Positions 52,718-61,436 of a stretch of DNA of 64,000 bases are shown piece by piece. Where the stretch lies: the NCBI RefSeq assembly GCF_009792235.1, contig NZ_CP046973.1, forward strand, positions 5,022,001-5,086,000. Direction: 5' to 3'. How positions within the stretch are numbered: position 1 is the first letter of the stretch; each line of letters opens with the position of its first letter. This DNA comes from Microcystis aeruginosa FD4. GTDB taxonomy: Bacteria > Cyanobacteriota > Cyanobacteriia > Cyanobacteriales > Microcystaceae. The translations under genes and the position numbers were made by a program. The notes below the pieces were generated by a model. The model saw only the letters and a list, made by a program, of their open reading frames with translations, made no database searches and had not been told where the DNA came from.

Positions 52718-53320
52718 GTTACAGTAGAGCAGGAAGTCGCCTTCTCACCCCCTGCTTCAAAACTGGACTTACGACTTTCGCCGTATCCGGCTCCTGAGTA
52801 ACTAGGCTACTGTCATTAGTAGAATGATAATGGGAATGATTATTTCCTTGTCTATTCAACTCTCTTGGCTGTATCCCCACCAGACAAGATTGTTGGTTTT
52901 AGGGCGTATATGACCATTGATTGTGGCTTAGACTTCCTAGTTACCCGCCCTTTGTTAGCAGCTCTTTGATATTACTCAAAGCCTTGGCTTTTGAGGGCAT
53001 CCTCTCCCTCTATTGACTTGCGGATGGTTTCCTACAGCCCCGAACGGGCAGAGTCAACGCCGGGTTACTTCGTTCCCTATAACCATTGGTTGAACCGTTA
53101 GGATGATACTGTCCACCGGGAGCAACAGGAATGCCCTACTGATCGTGGTGTGAGCTATCAGCCCCAACTCTGTTAACTTTTGTTTCGAGCCTGTCAGCCT
53201 TTTGGCTCGTGGGTGTTGACGATGGTTAATTCGTATCTTCGCCCCAGGGCTATCCATAAGTTCAGGCTCAACGGGTTTCTGATTTAGGCTATCAGATACC
53301 GCTTTTTTTCCTCGCTCATT
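52718..53320 (-). mobile_element. ORF-less group II intron relic
   Basis: On the minus strand, 52793-52758 reads as a group II intron domain V: GAGCCGG at the start, a GAAA tetraloop closed by ACGGC/GUCGU, an AA bulge and a closing GUCCAGUUUU, with one C-A mismatch in the lower stem. A domain-VI-like hairpin (GCAGG...CCTGC) follows directly, with a 3' end near 52718 (...TGTAAC). Upstream, about 530 nt of non-coding, structured sequence could be domains I-IV; no reverse transcriptase is encoded. The 5' boundary (near 53320) is not located with certainty. Confidence 0.55.
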
Positions 53321-53529
53321 ACCTCAGATGTACCAAGTCTAAAGCAGCAGGAAATGCCGTCACTCTAGGCATCTAGAGGACAGGACTAAGGTTATTGTCT
53401 TTTTTCTCTTCCTATCGACCGTCTCGGAGTCTCGGATTCTCCTCACCTAACGGAAGATTTGTGATTAACTCAGAAGTTATGGATTGTTTCTCCCTGCTCC
53501 ACAGTTCTGGCGCTCCGCTATACCTTTTA
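53321..53529. other. Unassigned non-coding stretch
   Basis: No gene or clear repeat recognised between the intron relic and the MITE. It may contain flanking remnants of the intron's former host site. Confidence 0.35.
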
Positions 53530-53537
53530 AACAGGAT

Positions 53538-53716
53538 GGCTCTCTTGGAGTTATGGTGATCAGCAAATTTTATCGAAGAAAGGGCGTACGCTATAGGCCC
53601 CTACCAATCACACCACGCGCGGCGGTAGGGGCGCAACGTGGTCAGTGAGTTGATCGAACTGCTTGCGCCTATAATGTGACATGGTGAACATTTTTCAGCC
53701 AATGTCCAAGAGAGCC
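53538..53716. mobile_element. MITE with perfect ends and 8-bp target duplication
   Basis: A 179-bp non-coding element with perfect 12-bp terminal inverted repeats GGCTCTCTTGGA (53538-53549) and TCCAAGAGAGCC (53705-53716). It is flanked by identical AACAGGAT (53530-53537 and 53717-53724). The intact ends indicate a recent insertion, mobilised by a transposase elsewhere. The centre shares a GTAGGGGCGCA block with the other MITE family. Confidence 0.88.
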
Positions 53717-53893
53717 AACAGGATTTAGTATGATCTGGTCTTTTGAGCGAGAAAAATAGAAGCAGTTAAACTAATCTCTTATCACTTAGTCTTACCTTTG
53801 GTCAAATGGTCGCTATCAGGACAGAGATAGGCGATCGGCGAAACCTTCTGGTAGATTAGACTAAATGGGAGTTGGTTAACTGCTTTTATCAAA

Positions 53894-55183
53894 TTGATGT
53901 TCCCTAACCATCAGCATTGTCTAGGGTCGAAGGGAATAAAACAACCTAAGTTTAGGACTTTAAGCCAGAAGTTAAGAAAAAAAGTGAAATTATTATTTTT
54001 GAGTAATGGCCACGGTGAAGATGAGATCGCGATCCGGATTATTAAAAGACTGCAATCATCTCCCCTCTGTCCGGATATTACTGCTTTACCCCTAGTGGGT
54101 AACGGTTATGCTTATACTCGTCTGGGGATTCCCCTTCTCGATCGAGGTCAAAAAATGCCCTCTGGGGGTTTTATCACCAGGGATGCCCAACAATTATGGC
54201 GAGATCTACGGGAGGGATTATTAGGATTAACCTCCCGTCAATACCGTCTCGTCAGAAATTGGGGCCAAGAAGGGGGAAAAATTGTCGCGGTGGGAGATAT
54301 CTTACCCCTTGCCCTTGCTTGGTTGAGCGGGACAGATTATGCTTTTGTGGGAACGGCTAAATCGGAATACTATCTCCGGGATGAGCGGGGATGGTTAGAT
54401 AGTAGCTCGATCATCGATCGCCGCTGGGGTTCCTACTATTATCCCTGGGAACGCTGGTTAATGGCTCATCCTCGCTGTCGGGGGGTTTTTCCCCGGGATA
54501 GTTTAACTAGCAAAATTTTACAACAGTGGTCAATTCCTGTTGTCGATGGGGGTAATCCGATGATGGATGACCTTTTACCCTCGATAACGGGCGATTTTCC
54601 CCAAGATTGCCTAAATATTCTGCTGCTACCCGGTTCGCGCTTTCCCGAATCTCTCCACAATTGGCAGCAAATTCTCGCAGCTGTGGCGGCCATGATCGGA
54701 CGTTTTCCCGATCACAAGCTGGAATTTTTGGCGGCGATCGCTCCTTCTCTCCCCCTAGAATCTTTTACGGCTGCTTTAATTTCCCGGGGTTGGCGAGAAC
54801 ATAGCACAAATAAGTTTATTTGTCAAGAGGTATTTATAACTATTTCTCAAAGGGATTACGCCGAATATTTAGGTCGTTGCCATCTAGCGATCGCCATGGC
54901 GGGAACTGCCACGGAACAGTTCGTCGGTTTGGGTAAACCGGCGATCACAATTGCGGGATCTGGACCACAATTTACTCCCCATTTTGCCAAACTGCAACAG
55001 CGTTTATTAGGCTGTTCAATTCTCTTGGGCGATAGTGCCGAGTCAGTGGCAGACAAGTTAGAATATTTATTACAAAATCCCCCACAGTGGCAAGAAATCG
55101 CCGTTAATGGTCGTCAGAGAATGGGGCCAGCCGGTGCCTCCGATCGCATTGCCCAATGGTTACTAGGCAATTTTTGCCCTTAA
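53894..55183 (+). CDS. Lipid-A-disaccharide-synthase-related protein
   Basis: A 429-aa LpxB-like glycosyltransferase-fold protein found in cyanobacteria: KLLFLSNGHGEDEIAIRIIKRL, LVGNGYAY, VGDILPLALAWLSG, FVGTAKSEYYL, VFPRDSLTSKIL, LLLPGSRFPESLHNW and the C-terminal HLAIAMAGTATEQFVGLGKPAITIAG. It is related to but distinct from true LpxB; the glycolipid substrate is unknown. The first 30 codons are weakly supported; a GTG at 53984 directly before KLLFLSNGHGED is a likely alternative start. It overlaps the convergent GH3 gene by 4 nt. Confidence 0.85.
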   Translation: MMFPNHQHCLGSKGIKQPKFRTLSQKLRKKVKLLFLSNGHGEDEIAIRIIKRLQSSPLCPDITALPLVGNGYAYTRLGIPLLDRGQKMPSGGFITRDAQQLWRDLREGLLGLTSRQYRLVRNWGQEGGKIVAVGDILPLALAWLSGTDYAFVGTAKSEYYLRDERGWLDSSSIIDRRWGSYYYPWERWLMAHPRCRGVFPRDSLTSKILQQWSIPVVDGGNPMMDDLLPSITGDFPQDCLNILLLPGSRFPESLHNWQQILAAVAAMIGRFPDHKLEFLAAIAPSLPLESFTAALISRGWREHSTNKFICQEVFITISQRDYAEYLGRCHLAIAMAGTATEQFVGLGKPAITIAGSGPQFTPHFAKLQQRLLGCSILLGDSAESVADKLEYLLQNPPQWQEIAVNGRQRMGPAGASDRIAQWLLGNFCP

Positions 55184-56760
55184 ATGAAAGTATCGGTCTG
55201 ATTTTCGCCGCTAGTGGGCCAATCAAAAATAGTTTCTAGGGCGATTTTTTGGGCGCTTGCTTGTTGTCCATAGCTGAAAAGATAGGGAATTTCTGCGCTT
55301 TGTTGACGAAACCACTGGAAAACGTAGGGACTACCATAAATAATCAATGCTTGAATCTGTCCGGTTTTCAGCAAAGCTTGATAGATAGCTTTCGTTTCGT
55401 CCCTTAATCCGGCACTACCCCGAAAAGGATTACCACGGATGAATACTTGTAGGAGAGTCGTTTCTGGGGAGACGAGGGATTGATTAAAGGTGCTACGGTC
55501 GATTATTTGGGTTTGATAACCCCATTGTCGGGGAATTGTCACCGCCGGACAAGAGCGATCGAGAAAGTCACAGTGGAGTAAATCATCGATAATGATTAAA
55601 TTGCGGCCTTGAGTGGCTTTAATGGGTAAATTACCGCTAACTGTTTGGGAATCCTTTAAAATATCGCTGACAATCTCTAGAGCTTGCGGTGCCGCTAAAC
55701 TGCTTAAGGATTCTAAGGATGGCTGTCTTTGCCCTAATTTCTCTTTTGCTCGTTGAATACGCTGCCAAGAATCATTAATTCTCGCTTCGCTAATTGTACC
55801 CGCTTGCACGGCACTATACACCGCTTCGATCGCTTCGATCGGATCGGGAGGCATTAACAGTATATCAGCCCCCGCCTGTACCGCCTTCACTGCTATAGCG
55901 GCAGCACTGGCAATTTTAGTCACTCCCCCCATAATCAGGGCATCAGTGACGATTAAACCCTGAAAACCGAGATTTTGGCGCAGTTTTTCCCCGAGAATTT
56001 TCGAGGAAAGAGTGGCGGGAAATTCGGCATCCCAAGCGGGAATTAACAGATGACCTGACATAATACTATCAACCCCCGACTCGATTGCTGCTTGAAAGGG
56101 CGGCAATTCGATCGCTTCTAGGCGATGATGATCGTGGTTGATGATGGGAAGATCGAGATGGGAGTCATTGCTGGTGTCACCGTGGCCAGGAAAATGTTTG
56201 GCCGTGGTCAAAACTGGATAGGAATCCGCCCCTAAAATAAAAGCTTGAGCCAGATTAGCGACGATTTCGGGAGTTTCAGCGAAGGAACGAATATTAATAA
56301 CCGGATTGTCGGGATTATTGTTCACATCGACAATTGGGGCTAAAATCCAGTTAATCCCGATCGCTAGTGCTTCCTTCGCCGTAATTGCTCCCATTTCCTT
56401 AGCATATTCTGTGGCTTTTGTCAAGCTTTTTTCAGCTATTTTTCCTAAAGCCATCGGGGGGGGAAACCAAGTGGCCCCGGAAAATCTTTGGCCGACTCCC
56501 TCCTCGATATCAGCGGCGATGAGGAGAGGATTATCGCCGGACCAACTTTGTAATTGTTGAGTGCGGAAAGCGATTTCGGCGGCGCTGCCTCCTAAGAGAA
56601 TCACCCCACCGAGGTGGAGGGTTTCTAACCAATGTTTCAGGGTAGCGTTGAGGGGTTCCCAAGCAGGATAGCGGATTTGTTGGTCAAAGAGATAGCCGGA
56701 AGCGCGGACTACTATCATCTGACCAATACGTTCTTTTAGGGATAAAATGCGATCGCTCAC
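55180..56760 (-). CDS. Glycoside hydrolase family 3 (beta-N-acetylhexosaminidase, NagZ-like)
   Basis: A 526-aa GH3 protein. Family signatures: IAADIEEGVGQRFSGATWFPPPMALG, LTTAKHFPGHGDTSNDSHLDLPIINHD (the His-containing loop typical of NagZ-type enzymes) and GLIVTDALIMGGV (catalytic Asp nucleophile). An extra C-terminal domain (about residues 370-526) follows. NagZ enzymes release GlcNAc during peptidoglycan recycling. No signal peptide is visible, so it is probably cytoplasmic. A heptamer-repeat run abuts the start codon. Confidence 0.9.
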   Translation of the reverse strand: MSDRILSLKERIGQMIVVRASGYLFDQQIRYPAWEPLNATLKHWLETLHLGGVILLGGSAAEIAFRTQQLQSWSGDNPLLIAADIEEGVGQRFSGATWFPPPMALGKIAEKSLTKATEYAKEMGAITAKEALAIGINWILAPIVDVNNNPDNPVINIRSFAETPEIVANLAQAFILGADSYPVLTTAKHFPGHGDTSNDSHLDLPIINHDHHRLEAIELPPFQAAIESGVDSIMSGHLLIPAWDAEFPATLSSKILGEKLRQNLGFQGLIVTDALIMGGVTKIASAAAIAVKAVQAGADILLMPPDPIEAIEAVYSAVQAGTISEARINDSWQRIQRAKEKLGQRQPSLESLSSLAAPQALEIVSDILKDSQTVSGNLPIKATQGRNLIIIDDLLHCDFLDRSCPAVTIPRQWGYQTQIIDRSTFNQSLVSPETTLLQVFIRGNPFRGSAGLRDETKAIYQALLKTGQIQALIIYGSPYVFQWFRQQSAEIPYLFSYGQQASAQKIALETIFDWPTSGENQTDTFI

Positions 56761-56822
56761 TTATCAGTTATCAGTTATCAGTTATCAGTTATCAGTTATC
56801 AGTTATCAGTTATCAGTTTTGC
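56761..56822. repeat. Tandem TTATCAG heptamers
   Basis: About eight consecutive TTATCAG units directly upstream of the GH3 start, between it and rbfA. Confidence 0.9.
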
Positions 56823-56853
56823 CTAAATTTAGTCATCTTCTACTGTTCACTGG

Positions 56854-57246
56854 TCACTGGTCACTGATATCGGAATCGTCATCTTCTGGGGGTCGATCGC
56901 TTTTAATATGATCAAGAAGGTGTAACATTCGATCGCCGCGTTCAAGGGAAGAATCTTCTAGGAAGACCACTTCGGGGGTACGTCTGAGACGGATGCGTTG
57001 ACCGAGTTCACGCCGGACGAATCCCGCGGCTGCTTTTAACCCGGCCATAGTTTCGGCCTTGGCATCTTCATTGCCGTAGATAGACACAAAAATTTTAGCG
57101 TGTTGCAGGTCGTGGGAGAGATCCACATCGGTAACGCTAACCATACCGGCTCCGACCCGATCATCTTTAATTTCCATTAATAACATTTGGCTGACCTCGC
57201 GCTTAATTAGCGAGGACACGCGAGATACTCGACGGTCGTTAGCCAT
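56854..57246 (-). CDS. rbfA: 30S ribosome-binding factor A
   Basis: A 130-aa KH-fold protein for 16S rRNA maturation and cold adaptation: RRVSRVSSLIKREVSQMLLMEIKDDRVGAGMVSVTDVDLSHDLQHAKIFVSIYGNE and RLRRTPEVVFLEDSSLERGDRM. The C-terminus is acidic. It is encoded just downstream of the DUF751 gene, an arrangement seen in cyanobacteria. Confidence 0.95.
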   Translation of the reverse strand: MANDRRVSRVSSLIKREVSQMLLMEIKDDRVGAGMVSVTDVDLSHDLQHAKIFVSIYGNEDAKAETMAGLKAAAGFVRRELGQRIRLRRTPEVVFLEDSSLERGDRMLHLLDHIKSDRPPEDDDSDISDQ

Positions 57247-57287
57247 AATTTTTGTCCCCTAAAAACAGCGAAACCCCTACCATTGTA

Positions 57288-57485
57288 TCAAGCTAATCCG
57301 AGCATGGCTTTGAGGGTGAAATAAAGAAGGGCGAAAGTTCCCCCCAGAAAGCCGACAAGTGCGATCGCTGTGAGGGGATTTTTTAATAAAGGGGCCAACC
57401 AGCCGAAAAAGGCGAAGAAAATCCCTAAACTAAAGCTAATCAGATAGCGGGGGTAACGGCTCACGTTATCAAAAAAGTCGCCCAT
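57288..57485 (-). CDS. DUF751 family small membrane protein
   Basis: A 65-aa protein with two hydrophobic helices (YLISFSLGIFFAFFGWLAPLL and AIALVGFLGGTFALLYFTL) after MGDFFDNVSRYPRY. This is the DUF751 (Ycf33-related) family of cyanobacteria and plastids, function unknown. The first codons and upstream region are duplicated at about 59757-59897. Confidence 0.88.
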   Translation of the reverse strand: MGDFFDNVSRYPRYLISFSLGIFFAFFGWLAPLLKNPLTAIALVGFLGGTFALLYFTLKAMLGLA

Positions 57486-57555
57486 AAATTTTATTTATTA
57501 TCTTTGTCCGTAAGTAATTATAGCAGTAAGCTTCGATGCTGCCACCCCGCCCGAT
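57416..57555. repeat. Duplicated block A, original copy
   Basis: About 140 bp covering the first codons and promoter of the DUF751 gene. It is nearly identical to 59757-59897. The two copies flank the propeller-lectin gene. Confidence 0.85.
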
Positions 57556-58066
57556 AAAAGGGACTTAACAGAATCTCTAGATTTTTGTACTGCACAATAG
57601 TACACTTATCTGGCTGGAGAGAAATACGGAATCACTCTACTCTAGATCAAGTTAAGGGTACAGCTACTTTCGAGCTTGCGACGGGCATCGATCGATCCCT
57701 GAATTTGGGCTAACCAAAAGAGGATAATTAATAGCCGGATGACAGCGATCGAATATCGAATCTTGGCGGAGAGAGTCGGGAATTTCCCCGACTAATAAGG
57801 GATTTTTAAAACTTAGCTCCAAACTAACTTTTGGATGGGTGCAAGGTTGGCATTGATACCTTAATTCAGCAACGACTAAGAATGCGCTGCTGGGGTAGAG
57901 GGTGATTAGATGGATAAATTATAATTTTTAAGAAAATCTTAAAAAGGCTGTTGTCTGGAAAAAACCCGTCTAGGATTACAGTTATGCTCGTCGAACAGTA
58001 AGGTCGATAATAAGTTCGCAAGAATAGTTAAAATTAAACACTTATTTCCTAATTCATATATATCCT
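57486..58066. other. Intergenic region with a fragment of the 272-aa membrane-protein gene
   Basis: After the DUF751 promoter, 57678-57800 matches 60311-60425 inside the 272-aa membrane-protein gene (shared GCGACGGGCATCGATCGATC, then diverging). It is a decayed partial copy. The rest, including a probable promoter of the lectin gene between 57900 and 58066, is non-coding. Confidence 0.7.
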
Positions 58067-59455
58067 ATGTTAAAAATTGCCACAATTCCCTATCCAATTG
58101 CCACAAAATACAAAAGCTTGTTTGGACAGGCACAACCAATAGTAAAAAACCCTATTTGGTTGAACTGTTTTGCTCGTGGTGTCGATGGTCGTGTTTATCG
58201 AAAGTGGTTCGACAACAACGCCGGGTGGAAACCATCTGACTTTGATTGGCAGCCGCTTGGGGGAGGGATTACGGATTACCCAGTTGCAGTTGCATGGTCT
58301 AGCAATCGACTTGATATTTTTGCCCGCGGTGTTGATGGCGCTCTGTATCACAATTATGGAAGTAACAACGATAAACCTTTAGCAGGATGGGAACTACTGG
58401 GTGGTCTGATTCAAGGTTCTCCTACAGTTGTTTCTTGGGGAAATAATCGAATCGATATTTTTGCTCGTGGCACGGATAATCGTATTTACCACAAGTGGTG
58501 GGATGGGAAGGGATGGAAACCCTCACAATTAGATTGGCAACCCCTGCTGGGGGTTGAAACATCTGAGCCTGCTGCCGCAGTAACATGGTCTAAAGGTCGT
58601 TTAGACGTTTTCGTACTCGCTTCAGACGGGAATGTCTATCATAACTATGGAAATGGCAATCCTAACAACTGGAGCGGATGGGAAACACTAGGTGGCTCAC
58701 CGTTAAAAGGAGCGCCAACGGTTGTTTCTTGGGGGGATGAGAGGATTGATATTTTCGTCCGGTCGTGGGATGGTACCATTAAACACAAATTATGGGATGG
58801 AGTATTTCCCTGGAAACCATCACAATTGGATTGGTATGATGTGGGTGGCCCAATTAATACCAATAGACCTGGTACATCTGACCCTCCTGCTGCGGTTGCA
58901 TGGTCTAAAGGCCGGCTAGACGTATTTATACGCGAACAAAAAGATGGGGCTGTGTATCACAATTATGGCAATGGAAGTCCCAGCAGTTGGAGTGGATGGC
59001 AATCCCTGGGGGGCGAAATCCAAGGACCTCCTACAGTTGTTTCTTGGGGGACTAACAGGCTTGATGTTTTTGCCCGTGGGATGGATGATGGGGTTTGGCA
59101 CAAGTGGTGGGATGGCGTTTCCCCCTGGAAGGGTTGGGAATTATTGGATAAACCAGTGAGTCCATCAATCGTTGTTTTTACTACAAAGAATCAAACTGGT
59201 GGAGCCATAAGGGTTAGTGGTAAAGGTTTTACCCCTGGTGGAAGAGTCAAGTTCTATGTTGAGAATCTAGTCAATCAAAAGAATCCATTCCATCTGACGG
59301 AAGATCTTGCAGATGCACAGGGACAATTTTCGGAAAAAACTAATTTCTTCCAGGCCAACTGTTGGCGAAATCAAGTTAATCCTGCTGTAATTCGCGCAGT
59401 TGATGTGGTGACTGGTGCATCAGCAACAGGGACATCAAATGCTTATACTTGTTAA
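58067..59455 (+). CDS. PLL-like beta-propeller lectin (DUF346-type repeats)
   Basis: A 462-aa protein. About residues 25-365 form seven 45-55-residue blades, alternating ...RLDIFARGVDGALYHNYG...W..LGG and ...RIDIFARGTDNRIYHKWWDG...W..., as in the PLL (Photorhabdus) fucose-binding seven-blade lectins. About 370-462 is a C-terminal Ig-like domain (IRVSGKGFTPGGRVKFYVENL) with two Cys. No clear signal peptide. It probably binds surface glycans such as fucose or O-methylated sugars. It sits between two copies of a duplicated flank, which suggests insertion or a local duplication. An AT-rich promoter region precedes it. Confidence 0.85.
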   Translation: MLKIATIPYPIATKYKSLFGQAQPIVKNPIWLNCFARGVDGRVYRKWFDNNAGWKPSDFDWQPLGGGITDYPVAVAWSSNRLDIFARGVDGALYHNYGSNNDKPLAGWELLGGLIQGSPTVVSWGNNRIDIFARGTDNRIYHKWWDGKGWKPSQLDWQPLLGVETSEPAAAVTWSKGRLDVFVLASDGNVYHNYGNGNPNNWSGWETLGGSPLKGAPTVVSWGDERIDIFVRSWDGTIKHKLWDGVFPWKPSQLDWYDVGGPINTNRPGTSDPPAAVAWSKGRLDVFIREQKDGAVYHNYGNGSPSSWSGWQSLGGEIQGPPTVVSWGTNRLDVFARGMDDGVWHKWWDGVSPWKGWELLDKPVSPSIVVFTTKNQTGGAIRVSGKGFTPGGRVKFYVENLVNQKNPFHLTEDLADAQGQFSEKTNFFQANCWRNQVNPAVIRAVDVVTGASATGTSNAYTC

Positions 59456-59956
59456 TTGTTTATTAAGTTTGATCCCATAGCCTCGTAGCGACTGTTTTGA
59501 TTGTCAAGGGGTAATTCAAAAAAAAACTCAAGCAGTTACCCTAAAACTCAAAATCTCAAGCCGAAAAAAAGCGCAGGAAAAGCTAATCCGATCAGGCTAA
59601 ACTAAAGCAGCTACAACCCCTAATCAGAGACAATAAGGGGTGTGATACTAAATCTGGTTATTAAAGACTGATTATCTATTGCCCCTTTTGTCTATTGCCT
59701 ATTGCTTGTCCTGATATGTAGCCTATACTCAACGGATTTAGTGTGAATCTCTGGCGCAGAAAATCCCTAAACTAAAGCTAATCAGATAGCGGGGGTAACG
59801 GCTCACGTTATCAAAAAAGTCGCCCATAAATTTTATTTATTATCTTTGTCCGTAAGTAATTATAGCAGTAAGCTCAGATGCTGCCACCCCGCCCGATTAA
59901 TGGCACTTAGCCACAGCCATGTTCAAGGATAATTCGATAATTTCCCCGATTGACTC
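59456..59956. other. Intergenic region with duplicated block A'
   Basis: 59757-59897 is the second copy of the DUF751 5' region (57416-57555). Before it lies non-coding DNA with CTATTGCC-type short repeats (about 59674-59705). No gene seen. Confidence 0.75.
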
Positions 59957-60775
59957 TCATCGGGATTCTGGGACATCCGGCGCGAGAATCATCAATTGTC
60001 CCTCCTTATCCTCGCGAATGGCTAGAATCGCCAGACGTTCATTTTCTGCCGACTGAGGGGATAACCCGCGAAAAACATAAGTCCAATTGTTATTTTGGAT
60101 TAATAACCGCCAGACTCGCGGGGGATTAACTTTGCTATCATTCGTTTCTTTTCCCCGCAGCTCTTCGAGTAATTTAGTATCACCGATAATTCGATAACCT
60201 TTGAGAGAAGGATCGGTAAAAACATCCTCTGGATTCCGACCGATCGCTATCTGTTTTTCTGGTAAAACTAAAGTGATAACCGGTAAGGTAGAAGTATCAT
60301 TAACCGCATCGCGACGGGCATCGATCGATCCTTGAATTCGAGCTAACCAAAAAAGGATAATTAATAGCCAAATAACAGCGATCAAATCTTTTCGGAGAGA
60401 TTCGGGAATTCCCCGGACTAATAAACTTAGGAACTGAAATTTTTGATGAAATTTCCGTTTAGATTGACTGACAATTGCATAGGATGGCAGGGGAGACAAA
60501 ATCCAGAGGGTCAATTGAATCGCAAAGGCAACGGCAACCAGCGCCAGAAACGTTCGCAGCAACGCCCCGAAATCGCCACAGAAGACCTGTATCGGCACAA
60601 AAAGGAAGGAACGCAAGGGCAAGTCCAGACGGTTAATCTCAAGGCTAAACCAGCCGAAATAGGCCCACCGATAGATCCATCCCGTAAAATAGAGAAAAAT
60701 CCCCAGCAAACCGAGAAGACTGGCGAAGGTTCCTAGTATCTGTGTTCCGGGAGGGGGAGAATTCGGAGCGCTCAC
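59957..60775 (-). CDS. Hypothetical membrane protein
   Basis: A 272-aa protein with about three or four hydrophobic segments: residues 12-38 (ILGTFASLLGLLGIFLYFTGWIY), 55-100 (SFLFVPIQVFCG and TFLALVAVAFAIQLTLWIL) and 130-150 (LIAVIWLLIILFWLARI). A soluble C-terminal domain of about 120 residues follows. Family not recognised. Part of its sequence is found as a remnant at 57678-57800, so the gene was once partly duplicated. Confidence 0.75.
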   Translation of the reverse strand: MSAPNSPPPGTQILGTFASLLGLLGIFLYFTGWIYRWAYFGWFSLEINRLDLPLRSFLFVPIQVFCGDFGALLRTFLALVAVAFAIQLTLWILSPLPSYAIVSQSKRKFHQKFQFLSLLVRGIPESLRKDLIAVIWLLIILFWLARIQGSIDARRDAVNDTSTLPVITLVLPEKQIAIGRNPEDVFTDPSLKGYRIIGDTKLLEELRGKETNDSKVNPPRVWRLLIQNNNWTYVFRGLSPQSAENERLAILAIREDKEGQLMILAPDVPESR

Positions 60776-60871
60776 GGCAAAATGTCCCTGATTGGCGTTT
60801 TTGATCGCTATTCTACTCGATCGATCGGGTTCTATCGCCAGTTATTTGTATTTTATCAAGGAGAATAACCC

Positions 60872-61264
60872 ATGTCGATCGACGATCCCCGACAAGTTCG
60901 TTTGTTAATTGAGAAAATGGAAGCGAGTTTACCAATCCCTGTGCGTGCAACTCCCGAAACGTTAAAACTAGCTGAAACAAAAGGCGAGCGATACAAACCT
61001 GATCACCAGTTTTCGATCGATAAGATTTTCTACACGGGAGACGAGGGGGGAATTATTTGTTTCCTAAAAAATGAATTGGGAAAACAAACGGGTCTTGTCT
61101 GTTCTTTAACCCATCTACGCATCGATAACGATCATCCGTTAGCGGCGGATATTCAATCCTACCAGAAAAAGCGATCGATGCGGATCGCACTACAGGATGG
61201 CAAAACCGGAAAAGCCCTCCGTATTGCCAAACAAAACCGCCCGAACAAAGGTTTCGGAAAGTAA
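60872..61264 (+). CDS. Hypothetical protein
   Basis: A 130-aa basic protein: MSIDDPRQVRLLIEKMEASLPIPVRATPETLKLAETKG..., a middle KIFYTGDEGGIICFLKN and a Lys/Arg-rich tail. A good AAGGAG box precedes the ATG. No domain recognised. It is divergent from the membrane-protein gene with a 96-nt gap. Confidence 0.7.
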   Translation: MSIDDPRQVRLLIEKMEASLPIPVRATPETLKLAETKGERYKPDHQFSIDKIFYTGDEGGIICFLKNELGKQTGLVCSLTHLRIDNDHPLAADIQSYQKKRSMRIALQDGKTGKALRIAKQNRPNKGFGK

Positions 61265-61281
61265 AAATATATTGACAAAAA

Positions 61282-61320
61282 CCGCAGGTTGGGTTAAGAG
61301 TAGCGCTAACCCACCGCATC
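61282..61320. repeat. REP-like repeat
   Basis: GCAGGTTGGGTTA and TAACCCACCGC form inverted arms. It belongs to the family noted at 25766-25830. Confidence 0.55.
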
Positions 61321-61436
61321 CAATTATATTCGGGGAATAGGAATTTGATTAGTTGTCTCCTTGGGATGTTATTCCTACGCAGGTTCCCTACAATGGTAGG
61401 TCGTTAGATTAGAAAAGTCCTAACATTTTGGACGGA

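Noticed and set aside
52573..52797. 74-codon plus-strand frame
   Set aside because: It overlaps domain V/VI of the intron relic in antisense; no conserved protein features.
53054..53257. 67-codon minus-strand frame within the intron relic
   Set aside because: It lies in structured intron RNA and shows no maturase or reverse-transcriptase motif.
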